A stretch of DNA of 64,000 nucleotides from Flavobacterium geliluteum (GCF_017948595.1 NZ_JAGFBV010000002.1:228224-292223); one strand, 5' to 3'; positions 17,353 through 26,763 are shown, counted from the first letter of the stretch. Made by a program: numbers and translations. Notes: generated by a model from the sequence alone, not told the origin.

Positions 17353-18623
17353 AAAAGCGTGTCGTAATAACAGGTTTGGGAGTCGCTGCTCCTAACGGAG
17401 TGGGAATTCCTGCATTTACTGATGCCCTAAAAAACAGCGTATCAGGAATTCGTCATCATGCACAATTACAGGCGCTGCAGTTTTCTTGTCAGATAGCGGG
17501 TCAACCCCAAATATCAGACGAACTTAAAAATCAATATTTTACAGAACTTGAATTACGCGGTTTTAATAGCACGGGTATTTTGTACGGCGTAATAGCTGGA
17601 ATAGAAGCTTGGACAAATGCAGGATTGACAATCGAAACTAATAACGAACCGGATTGGCATAGCGGTACCATCTTTGGATCTGGGACTTCGGGCATAGATA
17701 AATTTCGCGAAAGCATTTATAAAATAGATGATTTGCAAACCCGCAGGCTTGGTAGTACCGTTGTGGCTCAGACGATGAACAGCGGTATTAGTGCGTATCT
17801 TGGCGGTAAACTGGGGCTTGGCAATCAGGTAACAACAAATTCCTCGGCTTGTGCAACGGGTACCGAAGCTATCATGATGGCCTATGATCGTATACAATCC
17901 GGGCAAGCAAAACGCATCCTTGCGGGAAGCACCGGCGATAGCGGTCCGTATATTTGGGCAGGATTTGATGCGCTTCGCGTATGCAGTTCAAAATACAACG
18001 ATACTCCTGAGCTAGGTTCTCGTCCTATGAGTGCGAGCTCGGCTGGGTTTGTACCCGGCAGTGGCGCGGGAGCATTGGTCGTAGAAGAACTGGAAACTGC
18101 CCTAAAACGAGGTGCTACGATTTATGCTGAAATATTGGGTGGTAATGTAAACTCTGGCGGGCAGCGAGGCACTGGCAGCATGACCGCACCAAACAGTGAG
18201 GCGGTACAACAATGCATCAAAAATGCGCTGCGCAATGCCGGCATTTCTGCGAATGATATTGATGCTATAAACGGTCATCTTACGGCAACCACAAAAGATA
18301 GTCTGGAGATTGAAAACTGGACCAAAGCATTGAACAGAAGCGGCAATGATTTTCCGTATATCAATTCCCTAAAAAGCATGACAGGTCATTGCCTTAGTGC
18401 TGCCGGCAGTATCGAAAGTGTAGCCAGCGTTTTGCAACTTCATGAAGGCTTTATATTTGCTAATACCAATTGTGATGACCTTCATCCCGAAATTGGTTCA
18501 CAGATTGATCCGACAAAAGTAATTTTAAAAACGATTTATTCGCAACCCAATATAATTGCAAAAGCAAGTTTTGGTTTTGGCGATGTAAATGCGTGTATAC
18601 TATTTAAAAAATTTGATAATTAA
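17349..18623 (+). CDS. Beta-ketoacyl-ACP synthase (FabF-like)
   Basis: 424 aa of the KAS I/II family. The Cys-His-His triad is conserved: Cys168 (NSSACATG), His in INGHLTATTKDS (relatives have NAHGTSTP), and His in KSMTGHCLSAAG. The NGHLTAT variant of the usual NAHGT motif marks it as a divergent clade rather than housekeeping FabF. Elongates acyl chains on the ACP encoded next, probably building the PKS starter. ATGA overlap with the dehydratase; 5 bp to the ACP gene. Confidence 0.92.
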   Translation: MKKRVVITGLGVAAPNGVGIPAFTDALKNSVSGIRHHAQLQALQFSCQIAGQPQISDELKNQYFTELELRGFNSTGILYGVIAGIEAWTNAGLTIETNNEPDWHSGTIFGSGTSGIDKFRESIYKIDDLQTRRLGSTVVAQTMNSGISAYLGGKLGLGNQVTTNSSACATGTEAIMMAYDRIQSGQAKRILAGSTGDSGPYIWAGFDALRVCSSKYNDTPELGSRPMSASSAGFVPGSGAGALVVEELETALKRGATIYAEILGGNVNSGGQRGTGSMTAPNSEAVQQCIKNALRNAGISANDIDAINGHLTATTKDSLEIENWTKALNRSGNDFPYINSLKSMTGHCLSAAGSIESVASVLQLHEGFIFANTNCDDLHPEIGSQIDPTKVILKTIYSQPNIIAKASFGFGDVNACILFKKFDN

Positions 18624-18628
18624 TTTAT

Positions 18629-18883
18629 ATGAATAAAGAAGAACTTATTTCGAAACTAAAAGTAATCATAAAGCCTTATACAACAAACACCGAAGCTTAT
18701 GACAATCTCACGGAAGACACTGATTTTATTAATGATCTAAACATTAATTCTGCCAATCTTGTTGATATTGTATTGGATATTGAAGAGGCTTTTGATGTGG
18801 TAATCGATAATACAGATATGGAGCGCATGCTTGATGTTAAAACCTCTGTAGAAATCATCGAAACCAAACTGGCTGCAAAATGA
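18629..18883 (+). CDS. Acyl carrier protein
   Basis: 84 aa, acidic, four-helix ACP. The phosphopantetheine Ser41 sits in DLNINSANLVDIV, which departs from the canonical DSL. That fits a specialised carrier loaded by its own PPTase. Its stop overlaps the PPTase start (ATGA at 18880). Confidence 0.93.
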   Translation: MNKEELISKLKVIIKPYTTNTEAYDNLTEDTDFINDLNINSANLVDIVLDIEEAFDVVIDNTDMERMLDVKTSVEIIETKLAAK

Positions 18884-19386
18884 TTGGCAATGATGTTATA
18901 GATCTTTTACAATCGCGCCAAGAAAGCAATTGGCAGCGTAAAGGTTTTATAAACAAAATTTTTACCGATGATGAACAAATAATCATATCAAATAGTTCTG
19001 ATCCAGAAATTATGGTATGGGTGCTTTGGAGCATGAAAGAAGCGGCTTATAAAATTTACAACAGACAAACCAAAATCAGAGCCTATATTCCTAAAAAACT
19101 GATCTGTAGCATTAAGACTTATAAGAACAGTTCTGTAAAAGGTTTAGTGTTTTGTGATGAAAATATATATCACACAAAAACAATGCTTTCTAAGGACATT
19201 ATTCATACTCTGGCAGCTGCTTCCTTAGAAGATTTAAATTGTATAATTGAAATTGAAAACAAAGATATTGTTAAAGATAAGTATGGAATTCCTTATCTGA
19301 ATGCTTATCCTGAAAATACATCGCAGAATGTCTCTATTAGCCATCATGGCCGGTTTGAAAAAGTGGTAACTATTAGAAACTTTTGA
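18880..19386 (+). CDS. 4'-phosphopantetheinyl transferase
   Basis: 168 aa, Sfp/AcpS superfamily. The signature motifs are IGNDVIDLL at residues 2-10 (Mg2+ Asp) and VLWSMKEAAYKIYN (W..KEA..K), with a VSISHHGRF segment near the end. It would convert the neighbouring apo-ACP to the holo form. Last gene of the seven-gene operon; translational overlap with the ACP gene suggests 1:1 dedication. Confidence 0.92.
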   Translation: MIGNDVIDLLQSRQESNWQRKGFINKIFTDDEQIIISNSSDPEIMVWVLWSMKEAAYKIYNRQTKIRAYIPKKLICSIKTYKNSSVKGLVFCDENIYHTKTMLSKDIIHTLAAASLEDLNCIIEIENKDIVKDKYGIPYLNAYPENTSQNVSISHHGRFEKVVTIRNF

Positions 19387-19612
19387 ACGTTTATACTACG
19401 AAGATATTTTAAAAAAATGCAATAAAAAAAGCAGGTCTGAAAACGCAGATGATCTTAGATCAGGCTATTGAGTTTGAACAGCTGACAATCTGTTGCTTGA
19501 TTTTTTAAATTATAATACAACTCCATTGAAATTATAAAACATTCATTTGAATTTCTATAACACCATTGGCTCAAATTAATGATATTTTCGTAGAAAACTA
19601 AATCTACCACCG

Positions 19613-21121
19613 ATGTACGATAACGTATTGCTTTTGAAAAACATTGTGGATCACACCCCTTTGCCCATTGCTGTTTACATAGGAGAAGAATTTAAAATAG
19701 AACTTATCAATCGTGCCATGATCGAAACCTGGGGAAAAGGAGATCAGGTGATCGGTAAAAAATACCTCGAAGTTCTTCCAGAGATTGAGAATCAGCATTT
19801 TTTTGAACAAGCGCTAGCTGTCTTTAAAACTGGAGTTCCTTTTCATGCCAAAGACAAAAAAGTCGATCTGGTAATGCACGGCACGCTAAAAACGCATTAC
19901 TTTAACTACAGTTTTATACCTCTTTTTGATATTCAGGGAAATGTTTTTGGTGTAATGAATAGTGGCGTTGACGTAACAGATTTGCATGAGGCAAAACAGC
20001 AAATTGAAAGTGCTGAACAAAGGCTAAGAATGGCGATCGACTCATCAGGAATTGGCACCTATGAAATTGATCTTCAAACAAAAAAAATTGCGACTTTCGG
20101 AAATTTTAAAAACATCTTTAGTACTGAAGATGAAATTGCCAGTGAACAACTCCTCAAAAAATTGCATCCTGATGATCAGGCATTATATCAGAAAGCACAA
20201 AAAGAAATTGAAACTACTGGAAAAATGTCTTATGAGGTTCGAATTATCAATGATGATAAGACCTTTAAATGGATTAAAATTAGTGGTAAAATGATTAAGA
20301 ACGAAAATGATACTCCCACCACTATCATCGGAATCATTCAGGATATACATGAGCAAAAGCAGTTTGAAGAAGAATTAAAAAAACAGGTAGAAGAGCGCAC
20401 GCACGAACTACAAAGATCCAACGATGATCTTTTGCATTTTGCCAATGTAGTAAGTCATGACTTAAAAGAACCTGTTCGAAAAATAAAAACCTTCAATAGT
20501 CTTTTGCAAGCTGAAAAAGAAACTAATTTTAATGATAATTCAAAAAAATACCTTCAAAAAATCGACCAATCTGCCTTACGAATGCAGACCATTATTGAAG
20601 GAATCCTGGCCTACTCTACCTTAAATAAAAAAACACAACCCATCGAAAAGGTAAATCTCGATGATGTGATCGAAAACATAAAAACAGACCTGGAACTCAT
20701 TATAAAAGAAAAAGGTGCGATACTGATTACCAGTGAGCTTCCAGAAATAGAAGGAGCCCCGATCTTAATTAATGAGCTATTTTACAACCTGATTCACAAT
20801 GCTTTGAAATTTTCAAAAAGAGACCAGCCCCCAAGAGTTATTATATCTTCTGCCGAAATTGATCATAATGGTACTGAATGTATTCGGATCGTTATTGAGG
20901 ACAATGGTATTGGATTAGAAGCCAATTATTTTGAACGGATATTTGATGCATTTGAAAGACTTCACTCTAAAGATCAGTATGAAGGGAACGGTCTTGGTTT
21001 GGCCTTATGCAAAAAAATTGCTTCCCGCCACAATGGTATCATATCTGCCGATGGAAAGAAAGACAATGGAGCCGTTTTTACCGTTATCTTACCATTAAAA
21101 CAAAATGGGGAAAGTCTTTAG
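19613..21121 (+). CDS. PAS-domain sensor histidine kinase, cytoplasmic
   Basis: 502 aa. Two PAS domains (residues about 10-120 and 130-255), a coiled-coil linker (EERTHELQRSNDDLLHF), HisKA with phosphoacceptor His282 (VVSHDLKEPVRKI), and HATPase_c (N-box NLIHNALKFSK; G1 DNGIGL; G2 GNGLGLALCKK). No membrane segment, so a soluble sensor of redox, light or small molecules. This class in Flavobacteria often pairs with a single-domain response regulator, and one is encoded convergently at 21287-21712. Confidence 0.95.
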   Translation: MYDNVLLLKNIVDHTPLPIAVYIGEEFKIELINRAMIETWGKGDQVIGKKYLEVLPEIENQHFFEQALAVFKTGVPFHAKDKKVDLVMHGTLKTHYFNYSFIPLFDIQGNVFGVMNSGVDVTDLHEAKQQIESAEQRLRMAIDSSGIGTYEIDLQTKKIATFGNFKNIFSTEDEIASEQLLKKLHPDDQALYQKAQKEIETTGKMSYEVRIINDDKTFKWIKISGKMIKNENDTPTTIIGIIQDIHEQKQFEEELKKQVEERTHELQRSNDDLLHFANVVSHDLKEPVRKIKTFNSLLQAEKETNFNDNSKKYLQKIDQSALRMQTIIEGILAYSTLNKKTQPIEKVNLDDVIENIKTDLELIIKEKGAILITSELPEIEGAPILINELFYNLIHNALKFSKRDQPPRVIISSAEIDHNGTECIRIVIEDNGIGLEANYFERIFDAFERLHSKDQYEGNGLGLALCKKIASRHNGIISADGKKDNGAVFTVILPLKQNGESL

Positions 21122-21148
21122 AAATTATTATTTTCTCCAGACTTTCCC
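21108..21148 (+). terminator. Hairpin overlapping the kinase stop codon
   Basis: Arms GGGAAAGTCT (21108-21117) and AGACTTTCCC (21139-21148), loop 21 nt. No strong T-run follows, so this may be a 3'-stabilising stem rather than a classical terminator. Confidence 0.4.
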
Positions 21149-21286
21149 TATTAGTTAGAAACAAAACCCAATAAATTATCTGTAAAAAAATTTATAGATG
21201 CAATCTATCGTAATTTTGTAGATTTATTTTGCGATTGTAAAAAGTATTATTCTGTAATTGTCCTTTTTGTTTCCAGTTAAAAAAAA

Positions 21287-21712
21287 CTATTTTACGTAAT
21301 TGGGTGAAACACAATTTTGCCAGTATTCTACAATATTTTTTATCATCTCTTTCATTTCATTAAAATCAGATGGTTTTACAAAAAAACCTTGAACAGATTT
21401 TGAATATGCATCGATAACATGCTGCTGCTCAGCAACAGTTGAGAAAAAGAGATAAGGAATTGATTTCATTCTCAAATCTTCATTTTCGTGCACTTTTGTT
21501 CGTAATTCTATTCCATTTAGCCTTGGCATATTGATATCAGAGAATATAATAAAAGGCTCAATGATTGTAGCCGTAAGATACTCAAGTGCCTGCTCTCCAT
21601 CTCCAAAAAAAATGACTTCATTGGGATATTGCAGTCCTTTAAAAACCTCTGCCAAGAATTCCTGATCATCCAGATCATCTTCTATAATTATTATCGGCCC
21701 ACCTTTATTCAT
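21287..21712 (-). CDS. Single-domain response regulator
   Basis: 141 aa, receiver domain only (CheY/Rcp1-like). Acidic cluster EDDLDD at 11-16, phosphoacceptor Asp59 (FSDINMPRLNG), Thr/Ser in FFSTV, and Lys in GFFVKPSD. No output domain. The PNEVIFFGDGEQALEYL segment is typical of Rcp1-type receivers that work with phytochrome-like or PAS kinases, matching the convergent kinase gene upstream. Confidence 0.93.
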   Translation of the reverse strand: MNKGGPIIIIEDDLDDQEFLAEVFKGLQYPNEVIFFGDGEQALEYLTATIIEPFIIFSDINMPRLNGIELRTKVHENEDLRMKSIPYLFFSTVAEQQHVIDAYSKSVQGFFVKPSDFNEMKEMIKNIVEYWQNCVSPNYVK

Positions 21713-22184
21713 TATTTTTATTTTATGGTATTTGGTAGCAAGGTAGCGAATAAAACATCACTTTTTGGTACTATAAACAATGTATTCATCATTTATTTCT
21801 GTAGTGGTGTTTCCTATTTTCTTTGTAAAAATTCTATAACAAATAATAAAATTCATTCTTTTAATCCTCTTTTTGATAAATTCCAGTCTTATAGTGTCAA
21901 TTTTACACATAATTAATTGATTATCTATCTCCTTTATAAAATTATTATAATAGATTCAGAACAAAAATAAGAACGAAAAAACGCACATAAAAAAATTTAA
22001 AGAAAATGAATACATGTAGTTAAATAACAATTTTCTGGAATTATAAGTCAATTCATGAATAAACATGCAAAATGATTTTAAATATCCGAATCATTTTTAT
22101 TCGAATGTTGAGAAAAAAAACTATTTTACAGCTATTGAAGATTTGGACACCAATTAAAAACTAAACCTCCTCACAAACAAACCA

Positions 22185-23759
22185 ATGCTTGACAACTTAC
22201 CTTTTTATTTAGGACTTTTAATGGTTATTTTACTTTTGATCATGCTGGCTAATAAAATTAAAGTCGCATATCCTGTACTTCTGGTATTAGCAGGACTTAT
22301 GATCAGTTTTATTCCCGGAGTGCCTGTTATAAATATCGAACCGGAACTTATCTTTTTTATATTTTTGCCACCACTTTTATATGAAGCTGCATGGTCTGTT
22401 TCTTGGAAAGAAATGTGGCGTTGGCGCCGTATTATTACGAGTTTTGCCTTTATAGTTGTCTTTTTGTCGGCGCTTTCAGTAGCTTTAGTAGCCAATTATG
22501 TTTTCCCTGGTTTCTCTTTGGCATTAGGTTTTTTACTGGGGGGAATTGTATCTCCGCCAGATGCGGTAAGTGCTGGCGCTATTCTGAAATTTGTCAAAGT
22601 ACCCAAAACGATTTCGTCTATTTTAGAGGGAGAAAGTTTATTGAATGATGCCTCTTCCCTAATTATTTTCAGATTTGCCATGATTGCCGTTGCCACTGAG
22701 CAATTTATTTTTTACAAAGCCGCTATGAGCTTTAGTTGGATGATATTTGGAGGTGTCGCAATTGGTTTATTAATAGGATGGCTTTTTATGAAAGCCCATA
22801 AATATTTGCCTACAGACGCTAATGTCGATATAGTGCTGTCATTACTTACGCCTTATATCATCTATCTTGCTGCAGAAAAAATGCATAGCTCAGGAGTTTT
22901 AGCTGTCGTAAGTGGTGGTTTATTGCTAGCCAACAACAGACACCGTTTTCTAACGAGTAAATCCCGCCTGCAGGGAATAAATGTGTGGGAAAGTTTTTGT
23001 TTTATATTGAATGGATTGGTTTTTATGCTTATCGGGCTAGATTTACCACAAATTACGCGAGGCCTTGAAGATGTAAGCATTGCGACAGCAATTGGTTACG
23101 GGATATTGATTACCCTTGTTTTAATGGTGAGTAGAATTTTATCTTCTTACGGCGCAGTAATTATCACGATAATTGCCCGAAATTTCATTACTGTGGCTGA
23201 TAGTAAAAATCCTGACTTAAAAAGCCCTTTTATCCTCGGCTGGACCGGAATGAGAGGCGTTGTATCGTTGGCCGCAGCATTATCAATACCAGTTTATCTG
23301 AATAACGGAAACGGTTTCCCACAGCGTAACCTTATTCTGTTTATTACTTTTATCGTAATCCTATTAACATTAGTGATTCAGGGATTAACGCTGCCTTATT
23401 TTATTCGAAAAATTCAATTTAATACCGCTGATGATGCTTTAAGTCCTGATGAAGATTACAACCTTTTAAGACAAGAATTGGCAGAATATGCTTCTAATTA
23501 TTTAAAAACCACTTATAACAATCAGGTAGAAGATAATATTTCGCTACAACGACTTATTGAAAAATGGGAGCAGCATAGTAAAAAAAATGATGATGAATCC
23601 ATCGGAAGGGAACTTAAAGTGATTTATCTTGATTTATTAAATCAACAACGACAATGGCTTCTCAATAAAAACAAAGAAAATCAAAATTTAGACGAAGCAA
23701 TTATTAAAAGACAATTGCATTATCTTGATGTTGAGGAAGAGAAATTACGATATCTTTAA
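22185..23759 (+). CDS. Na+/H+ antiporter, CPA1/NhaP family
   Basis: 524 aa with about 12 transmembrane helices over residues 5-405 and a C-terminal cytoplasmic region of about 120 residues. Characteristic CPA1 features are FIFLPPLLYEAAW, GGIVSPPDAVSAGAI (the SPPDAV ion-binding segment) and LEGESLLNDASSLI with the ND ion-binding pair. A GWTGMRGVVSLA motif lies near 360. Exports Na+ in exchange for H+. Stands alone and is followed by a strong terminator at 23927-23976. Confidence 0.95.
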   Translation: MLDNLPFYLGLLMVILLLIMLANKIKVAYPVLLVLAGLMISFIPGVPVINIEPELIFFIFLPPLLYEAAWSVSWKEMWRWRRIITSFAFIVVFLSALSVALVANYVFPGFSLALGFLLGGIVSPPDAVSAGAILKFVKVPKTISSILEGESLLNDASSLIIFRFAMIAVATEQFIFYKAAMSFSWMIFGGVAIGLLIGWLFMKAHKYLPTDANVDIVLSLLTPYIIYLAAEKMHSSGVLAVVSGGLLLANNRHRFLTSKSRLQGINVWESFCFILNGLVFMLIGLDLPQITRGLEDVSIATAIGYGILITLVLMVSRILSSYGAVIITIIARNFITVADSKNPDLKSPFILGWTGMRGVVSLAAALSIPVYLNNGNGFPQRNLILFITFIVILLTLVIQGLTLPYFIRKIQFNTADDALSPDEDYNLLRQELAEYASNYLKTTYNNQVEDNISLQRLIEKWEQHSKKNDDESIGRELKVIYLDLLNQQRQWLLNKNKENQNLDEAIIKRQLHYLDVEEEKLRYL

Positions 23760-23926
23760 AAGTATTTTTATTATTGAATTTTCTTCGGACTAAATTATTT
23801 TCATGAAAAATTTTTAGAATCTCTCGAAATCGAAGAAATATGAAGAGCGCGACATTGGCGTCATTTATATTGCCTTCAAACCATTTATTACAAAAAATTT
23901 ACTGCTCTAAAAATCTCAAATTGAAA

Positions 23927-23976
23927 AAATAAGGCTGTCTAAATATTAATTTATTAGACAGCCTTATTTTTTTGTT
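23927..23976 (+). terminator. Strong rho-independent terminator
   Basis: Sixteen-bp stem: 23927-23942 pairs with 23954-23969 around GGCTGTCTAA/TTAGACAGCC, 11-nt loop, then a T-rich run. It closes the antiporter transcription unit and separates it from the island starting at 24.1 kb. Confidence 0.85.
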
Positions 23977-24119
23977 TTTTTATAAATTAAACTCCAAAAA
24001 AATGGGATCATCTATTAAATGTCCTTTCTGGTAACGACGTATTTTCTTCTTTCTAGAAAAGCAGACTACTACTTTTTATCAGTTATCTATCTTCATCATA
24101 TTAAACTTTGGTTCATTTG

Positions 24120-24204
24120 CTTTACAGCTCTGTAAAGTCATGATACACAAATGTACAGCGGGTGTGCACCCATTTTTCAAACCCCTTCTTTTGTGCAATC
24201 TTTG
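24120..24204 (+). promoter_or_regulatory. Island promoter module, copy A
   Basis: Palindrome CTTTACAGCTCTGTAAAG (24120-24137), then TGATACA at offset 21, TTTTTCAAA at offset 53, and AATCTTTG at offset 77 (24197-24204), a likely -7 element of TAnnTTTG type. The same four elements at the same offsets occur upstream of 26272 and 39781. The -33 region is a T-tract rather than TTTG, so an activator on the palindrome is likely. Drives the genes at 24320 and 24604. Confidence 0.75.
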
Positions 24205-24319
24205 TCATCTCAAAGGGAAACAAGTGATTTAATAAGGATAAAAATGAGACCTAAAATCTTAAAAAATTACACTTATTGTTCCCTTCTAAAAATTTCGAAA
24301 TATTATAAAAAAACATCCA

Positions 24320-24607
24320 ATGGAACAATTTCTCTACCCCACTCTAACCGCTTTTTTTGCCGCTTTTATCACGTGGTTATTCTCTGTGAGGAGATCTTTA
24401 GCCCAAGATAGAGCCGCTGAACTTGACAATGCCGTAAATGCCGTAAAATATTACCGTGATCTGCTTGATGATATTACTGCCCGATTGACCGCGGCAACCG
24501 AAACCATCAAAAAAATGGAGATACAACATAGAGAACTAATGGTTGTCAACCAACAATTAGTTGATGAGTTACAAAAATTCAAACAATTAAACGGAAAACA
24601 ACAATGA
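24320..24607 (+). CDS. Small membrane protein with coiled coil, holin-like position
   Basis: 95 aa. One N-terminal transmembrane helix (residues about 4-22, FLYPTLTAFFAAFITWLFSV), an RR pair, then a long coiled coil (residues 32-90). The stop overlaps the start of the peptidase gene as ATGA, so the two are translationally coupled. Size, topology and pairing with a cell-wall peptidase suit a phage holin or other lysis accessory. The sequence does not match a specific holin family I can name, so the lysis role is inferred from context. Confidence 0.7.
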   Translation: MEQFLYPTLTAFFAAFITWLFSVRRSLAQDRAAELDNAVNAVKYYRDLLDDITARLTAATETIKKMEIQHRELMVVNQQLVDELQKFKQLNGKQQ

Positions 24608-25056
24608 CACTCGCCCAAAAAACATTAGAAATTGCAATTGCACAGATCGGCGTTGAAGAAATGCCAAAATACAGTAATTCAGGCCCTGAGGTTGAAATTT
24701 ACCTAAAAAGCGTAGGACTAACAAGAGGATATTCCTGGTGTATGGCCTTTGTTTTTTGGTGCACCCAAAATGCAGCACTACAAACTAAATTTAAAAATCC
24801 TTTAAAGAAAACTGGCGGTGTATTAGATCAATACAATTCCAGACCTCTGCTAATACAAAAGGTTCCGCAAGTGGGTGACATTTTTATTCTGGACCTCGGA
24901 AAAGGATTGGGTCACACCGGAATAGTAGAAAAAGTAACCGGAAACATTATTCATACCATTGAAGGAAACACCAATGATACCGGCAGCCGTGAAGGATATA
25001 AAGTATGCAGAAGAAAGAGAGAAATCAAAACTATGAAAGGGTTTCTGAGACTTTAA
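24604..25056 (+). CDS. CHAP/NlpC-like cell-wall peptidase (TIGR02594 type), endolysin-like
   Basis: 150 aa, no signal peptide. Catalytic Cys46 (RGYSWCMAFVFWC) and His104 (GKGLGHTGIVEKV), with the polar third residue expected in IEGNTND. Members of this papain-fold family cut peptidoglycan stem peptides or amide bonds and are common as endolysins of Bacteroidota phages. Without a leader it needs the upstream membrane protein, or lysis, to reach the wall, which supports the holin-endolysin reading. Confidence 0.88.
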   Translation: MTLAQKTLEIAIAQIGVEEMPKYSNSGPEVEIYLKSVGLTRGYSWCMAFVFWCTQNAALQTKFKNPLKKTGGVLDQYNSRPLLIQKVPQVGDIFILDLGKGLGHTGIVEKVTGNIIHTIEGNTNDTGSREGYKVCRRKREIKTMKGFLRL

Positions 25057-25159
25057 AACTAGTTATTACATAAAACTCAACCTTAAACTATCAATAAAAC
25101 AAAAAAATCAAAGCAAGAATAAAGCCCTCAAAGTTGTACAGTAAAAATTGAAGTGATAA

Positions 25160-25620
25160 AAAAATTAAGGTTAATTAAGCCGAACTAGGGCGTACATTAA
25201 AAAGCCTAAAAGGTCGGCTTATAACCATTAATACACTGATAATTTGGATGGAAAATAAAACTTTACAGGTTTGCAAGAATTCTTAAAAAAGGTGATTAAT
25301 TGTGGCCACAATAAGGAGTGGAAAAATGATACATACAAACTTCATCCGCTGTCCCTATAACAACCATTCTCAGGGACTAAATATAAAATCTTTATATCCA
25401 GAAGCACATCATATTCCACTCCTGCAATCATCCATAAGATTTCAAAAAACAGCACTATTCAATTGTTCCTAATTCAAATCCTATTAATGAAGATTTCTGT
25501 CACTTTTGGTGTTAAAGCATCAATTGAGCTTTAAATAAAAAAGTATACTGGTTTATTTGTTCCTGAAGGTATTGCGACAAACAGTTGCCTCAGGAACAAA
25601 AGACCAACTTTTTTCTAAAT
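25160..25620 (+). pseudogene. Decayed duplicate of the 26.4-27.7 kb genes
   Basis: Short stretches match the intact copies downstream. 25182-25215 (gccgaactagggcgtacatt, aaaaagcctaaaaggtcggc) matches 26500-26536 of the lipoprotein gene. 25372-25400 (cagggactaaatataaaat) matches 27031-27055 of the 722-aa gene, and 25549-25600 (ttatttgttcct ... aaacagt) matches 27592-27645 of the same gene. Order and orientation are preserved, but frames are broken and most intervening sequence is deleted. It is therefore a scar of an earlier copy of transcription unit 2. No functional product is expected. Confidence 0.65.
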
Positions 25621-25793
25621 CTACTCTTATAACATTATTTTCAGCAGATAAACAATTTCTTCTAATACTTCAAATTGTTCTAGAAAGATCTTTAAACCAT
25701 AATTCCCAACAAAAAACACTGAATATTAATTTTAGTAAACAAGCCTATTTTACTTTATTGAATAGCTTGTAAAAACCTAAATCTACTACTATT

Positions 25794-26036
25794 ATGCCTA
25801 CAGCAACCAACAGAAGTCTGGGCATGCAAAGAAATAAACTATTACGCTACAAACTCATCAAGGAGCTTTATTATAAACACAAAACAGAAGACATTCCGAC
25901 TACCGTAGTTTGGAGAAAATATATTTGTCCCGTCTATCCTATTTCGCGTACAACTTTATATGAAATTCTATGCACTTCTGTCACTGTTGAGCTGAGAGAA
26001 ATAGAGGAAGCGATTAAGAATCAAGCGAAACTTTAA
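25794..26036 (+). CDS. Small putative DNA-binding protein, paralogue of 61261-61506
   Basis: 80 aa, basic. Central segment NKLLRYKLIKELYYKHK, then IPTTVVWRKYI and YPISRTTLYEIL, which reads like a helix-turn-helix with ISRTTLYEIL as recognition helix. It is about 70-75% identical by eye to the protein encoded in the opposite orientation at 61261-61506, within a phage-like early operon. It may be a phage-type transcription factor; the palindromes upstream of the three island units are possible targets. Lies between the degenerate duplicate and promoter module B. Confidence 0.75.
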   Translation: MPTATNRSLGMQRNKLLRYKLIKELYYKHKTEDIPTTVVWRKYICPVYPISRTTLYEILCTSVTVELREIEEAIKNQAKL

Positions 26037-26109
26037 TTCAAAATACAAATCATTTTCTGTAAAATAATTTTTTTGTGAATGACTTTGACCATGCTTTAAA
26101 GTTCTCTCA

Positions 26110-26194
26110 CTTTACAACGTTGTTCGATCTTAGAACACAATAGTCCAACCACTTTGCATGTGTTTTTTAAACTGTGACTTTCGGCTAATCTTTG
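26110..26194 (+). promoter_or_regulatory. Island promoter module, copy B
   Basis: CTTTACAACGTTGTTCGA (26110-26127; the core ACAACGTTGT is a perfect dyad), TAGAACA at offset 21, TTTTTTAAA at offset 53, and AATCTTTG at offset 77 (26187-26194). Offsets are identical to copies A and C. Drives the lipoprotein/722-aa/toxin unit. Confidence 0.75.
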
Positions 26195-26271
26195 CTTTTG
26201 CATACCGAAATAACGGTTACAAAACGAACCCAATTTACACTATACAAATCACTTAAAATTAAATATAACCC

Positions 26272-26763
26272 ATGAGCAAAAATCTAAACCGAATTGTTTT
26301 TATGTTTTTTTCTGTCTTAGTTCTGGTTTCCTGCCGAACCCCGAAACCAGTTCTAAGCGAAGAAAAAACCAAAACCATCACCATTAAAGAAATTTTACAC
26401 GATACTATTTTTAAAATCGAAAAAGACAGCAGCACGTTTAGAGCTTTATTAGAATGTCAAAACGGAAAAGTTGTTTTCAAGAATGTTACTCAAGTCGAAC
26501 CAGGGCGCACATTAAAAGGCCCAAAGGTTCGCCTTGATAACAACAAACTCATTGTAGACTGCGAATTGAAAAAACAGGAACTCTATGCCTTCTGGAAATC
26601 ACAACAAGTAAAAGAGGTAGAAGTAAAAACAGTTAATACGACAAAATTTATCAATCAGTTAACCTTTTGGCAAAAAGTACAAATCTGGCTGGGACGAATT
26701 TTTCTCCTGATCCTGATTTATTATGTCGGCAGGTTCCTACTGAGATTCTACAGAATAATTTAA
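26272..26763 (+). CDS. Lipoprotein with C-terminal membrane helix, unimolecular-spanin-like
   Basis: 163 aa. N-terminal lipoprotein signal with lipobox LVSC, lipidated Cys21. The middle (30-135) is a periplasm-sized hydrophilic segment with KEILHDTIFKIEKDSS and a Lys-rich helix. The C-terminus has a transmembrane helix (about 138-158, WLGRIFLLILIYYVGRFLL). A protein anchored by lipid at the outer membrane and by a helix in the inner membrane is the architecture of u-spanins, which finish phage lysis by joining the two membranes. With the holin-like and endolysin-like genes 1.7 kb upstream, a full lysis set is present. Spanin function is inferred from topology, not from homology I can name. 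Confidence 0.75.
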   Translation: MSKNLNRIVFMFFSVLVLVSCRTPKPVLSEEKTKTITIKEILHDTIFKIEKDSSTFRALLECQNGKVVFKNVTQVEPGRTLKGPKVRLDNNKLIVDCELKKQELYAFWKSQQVKEVEVKTVNTTKFINQLTFWQKVQIWLGRIFLLILIYYVGRFLLRFYRII

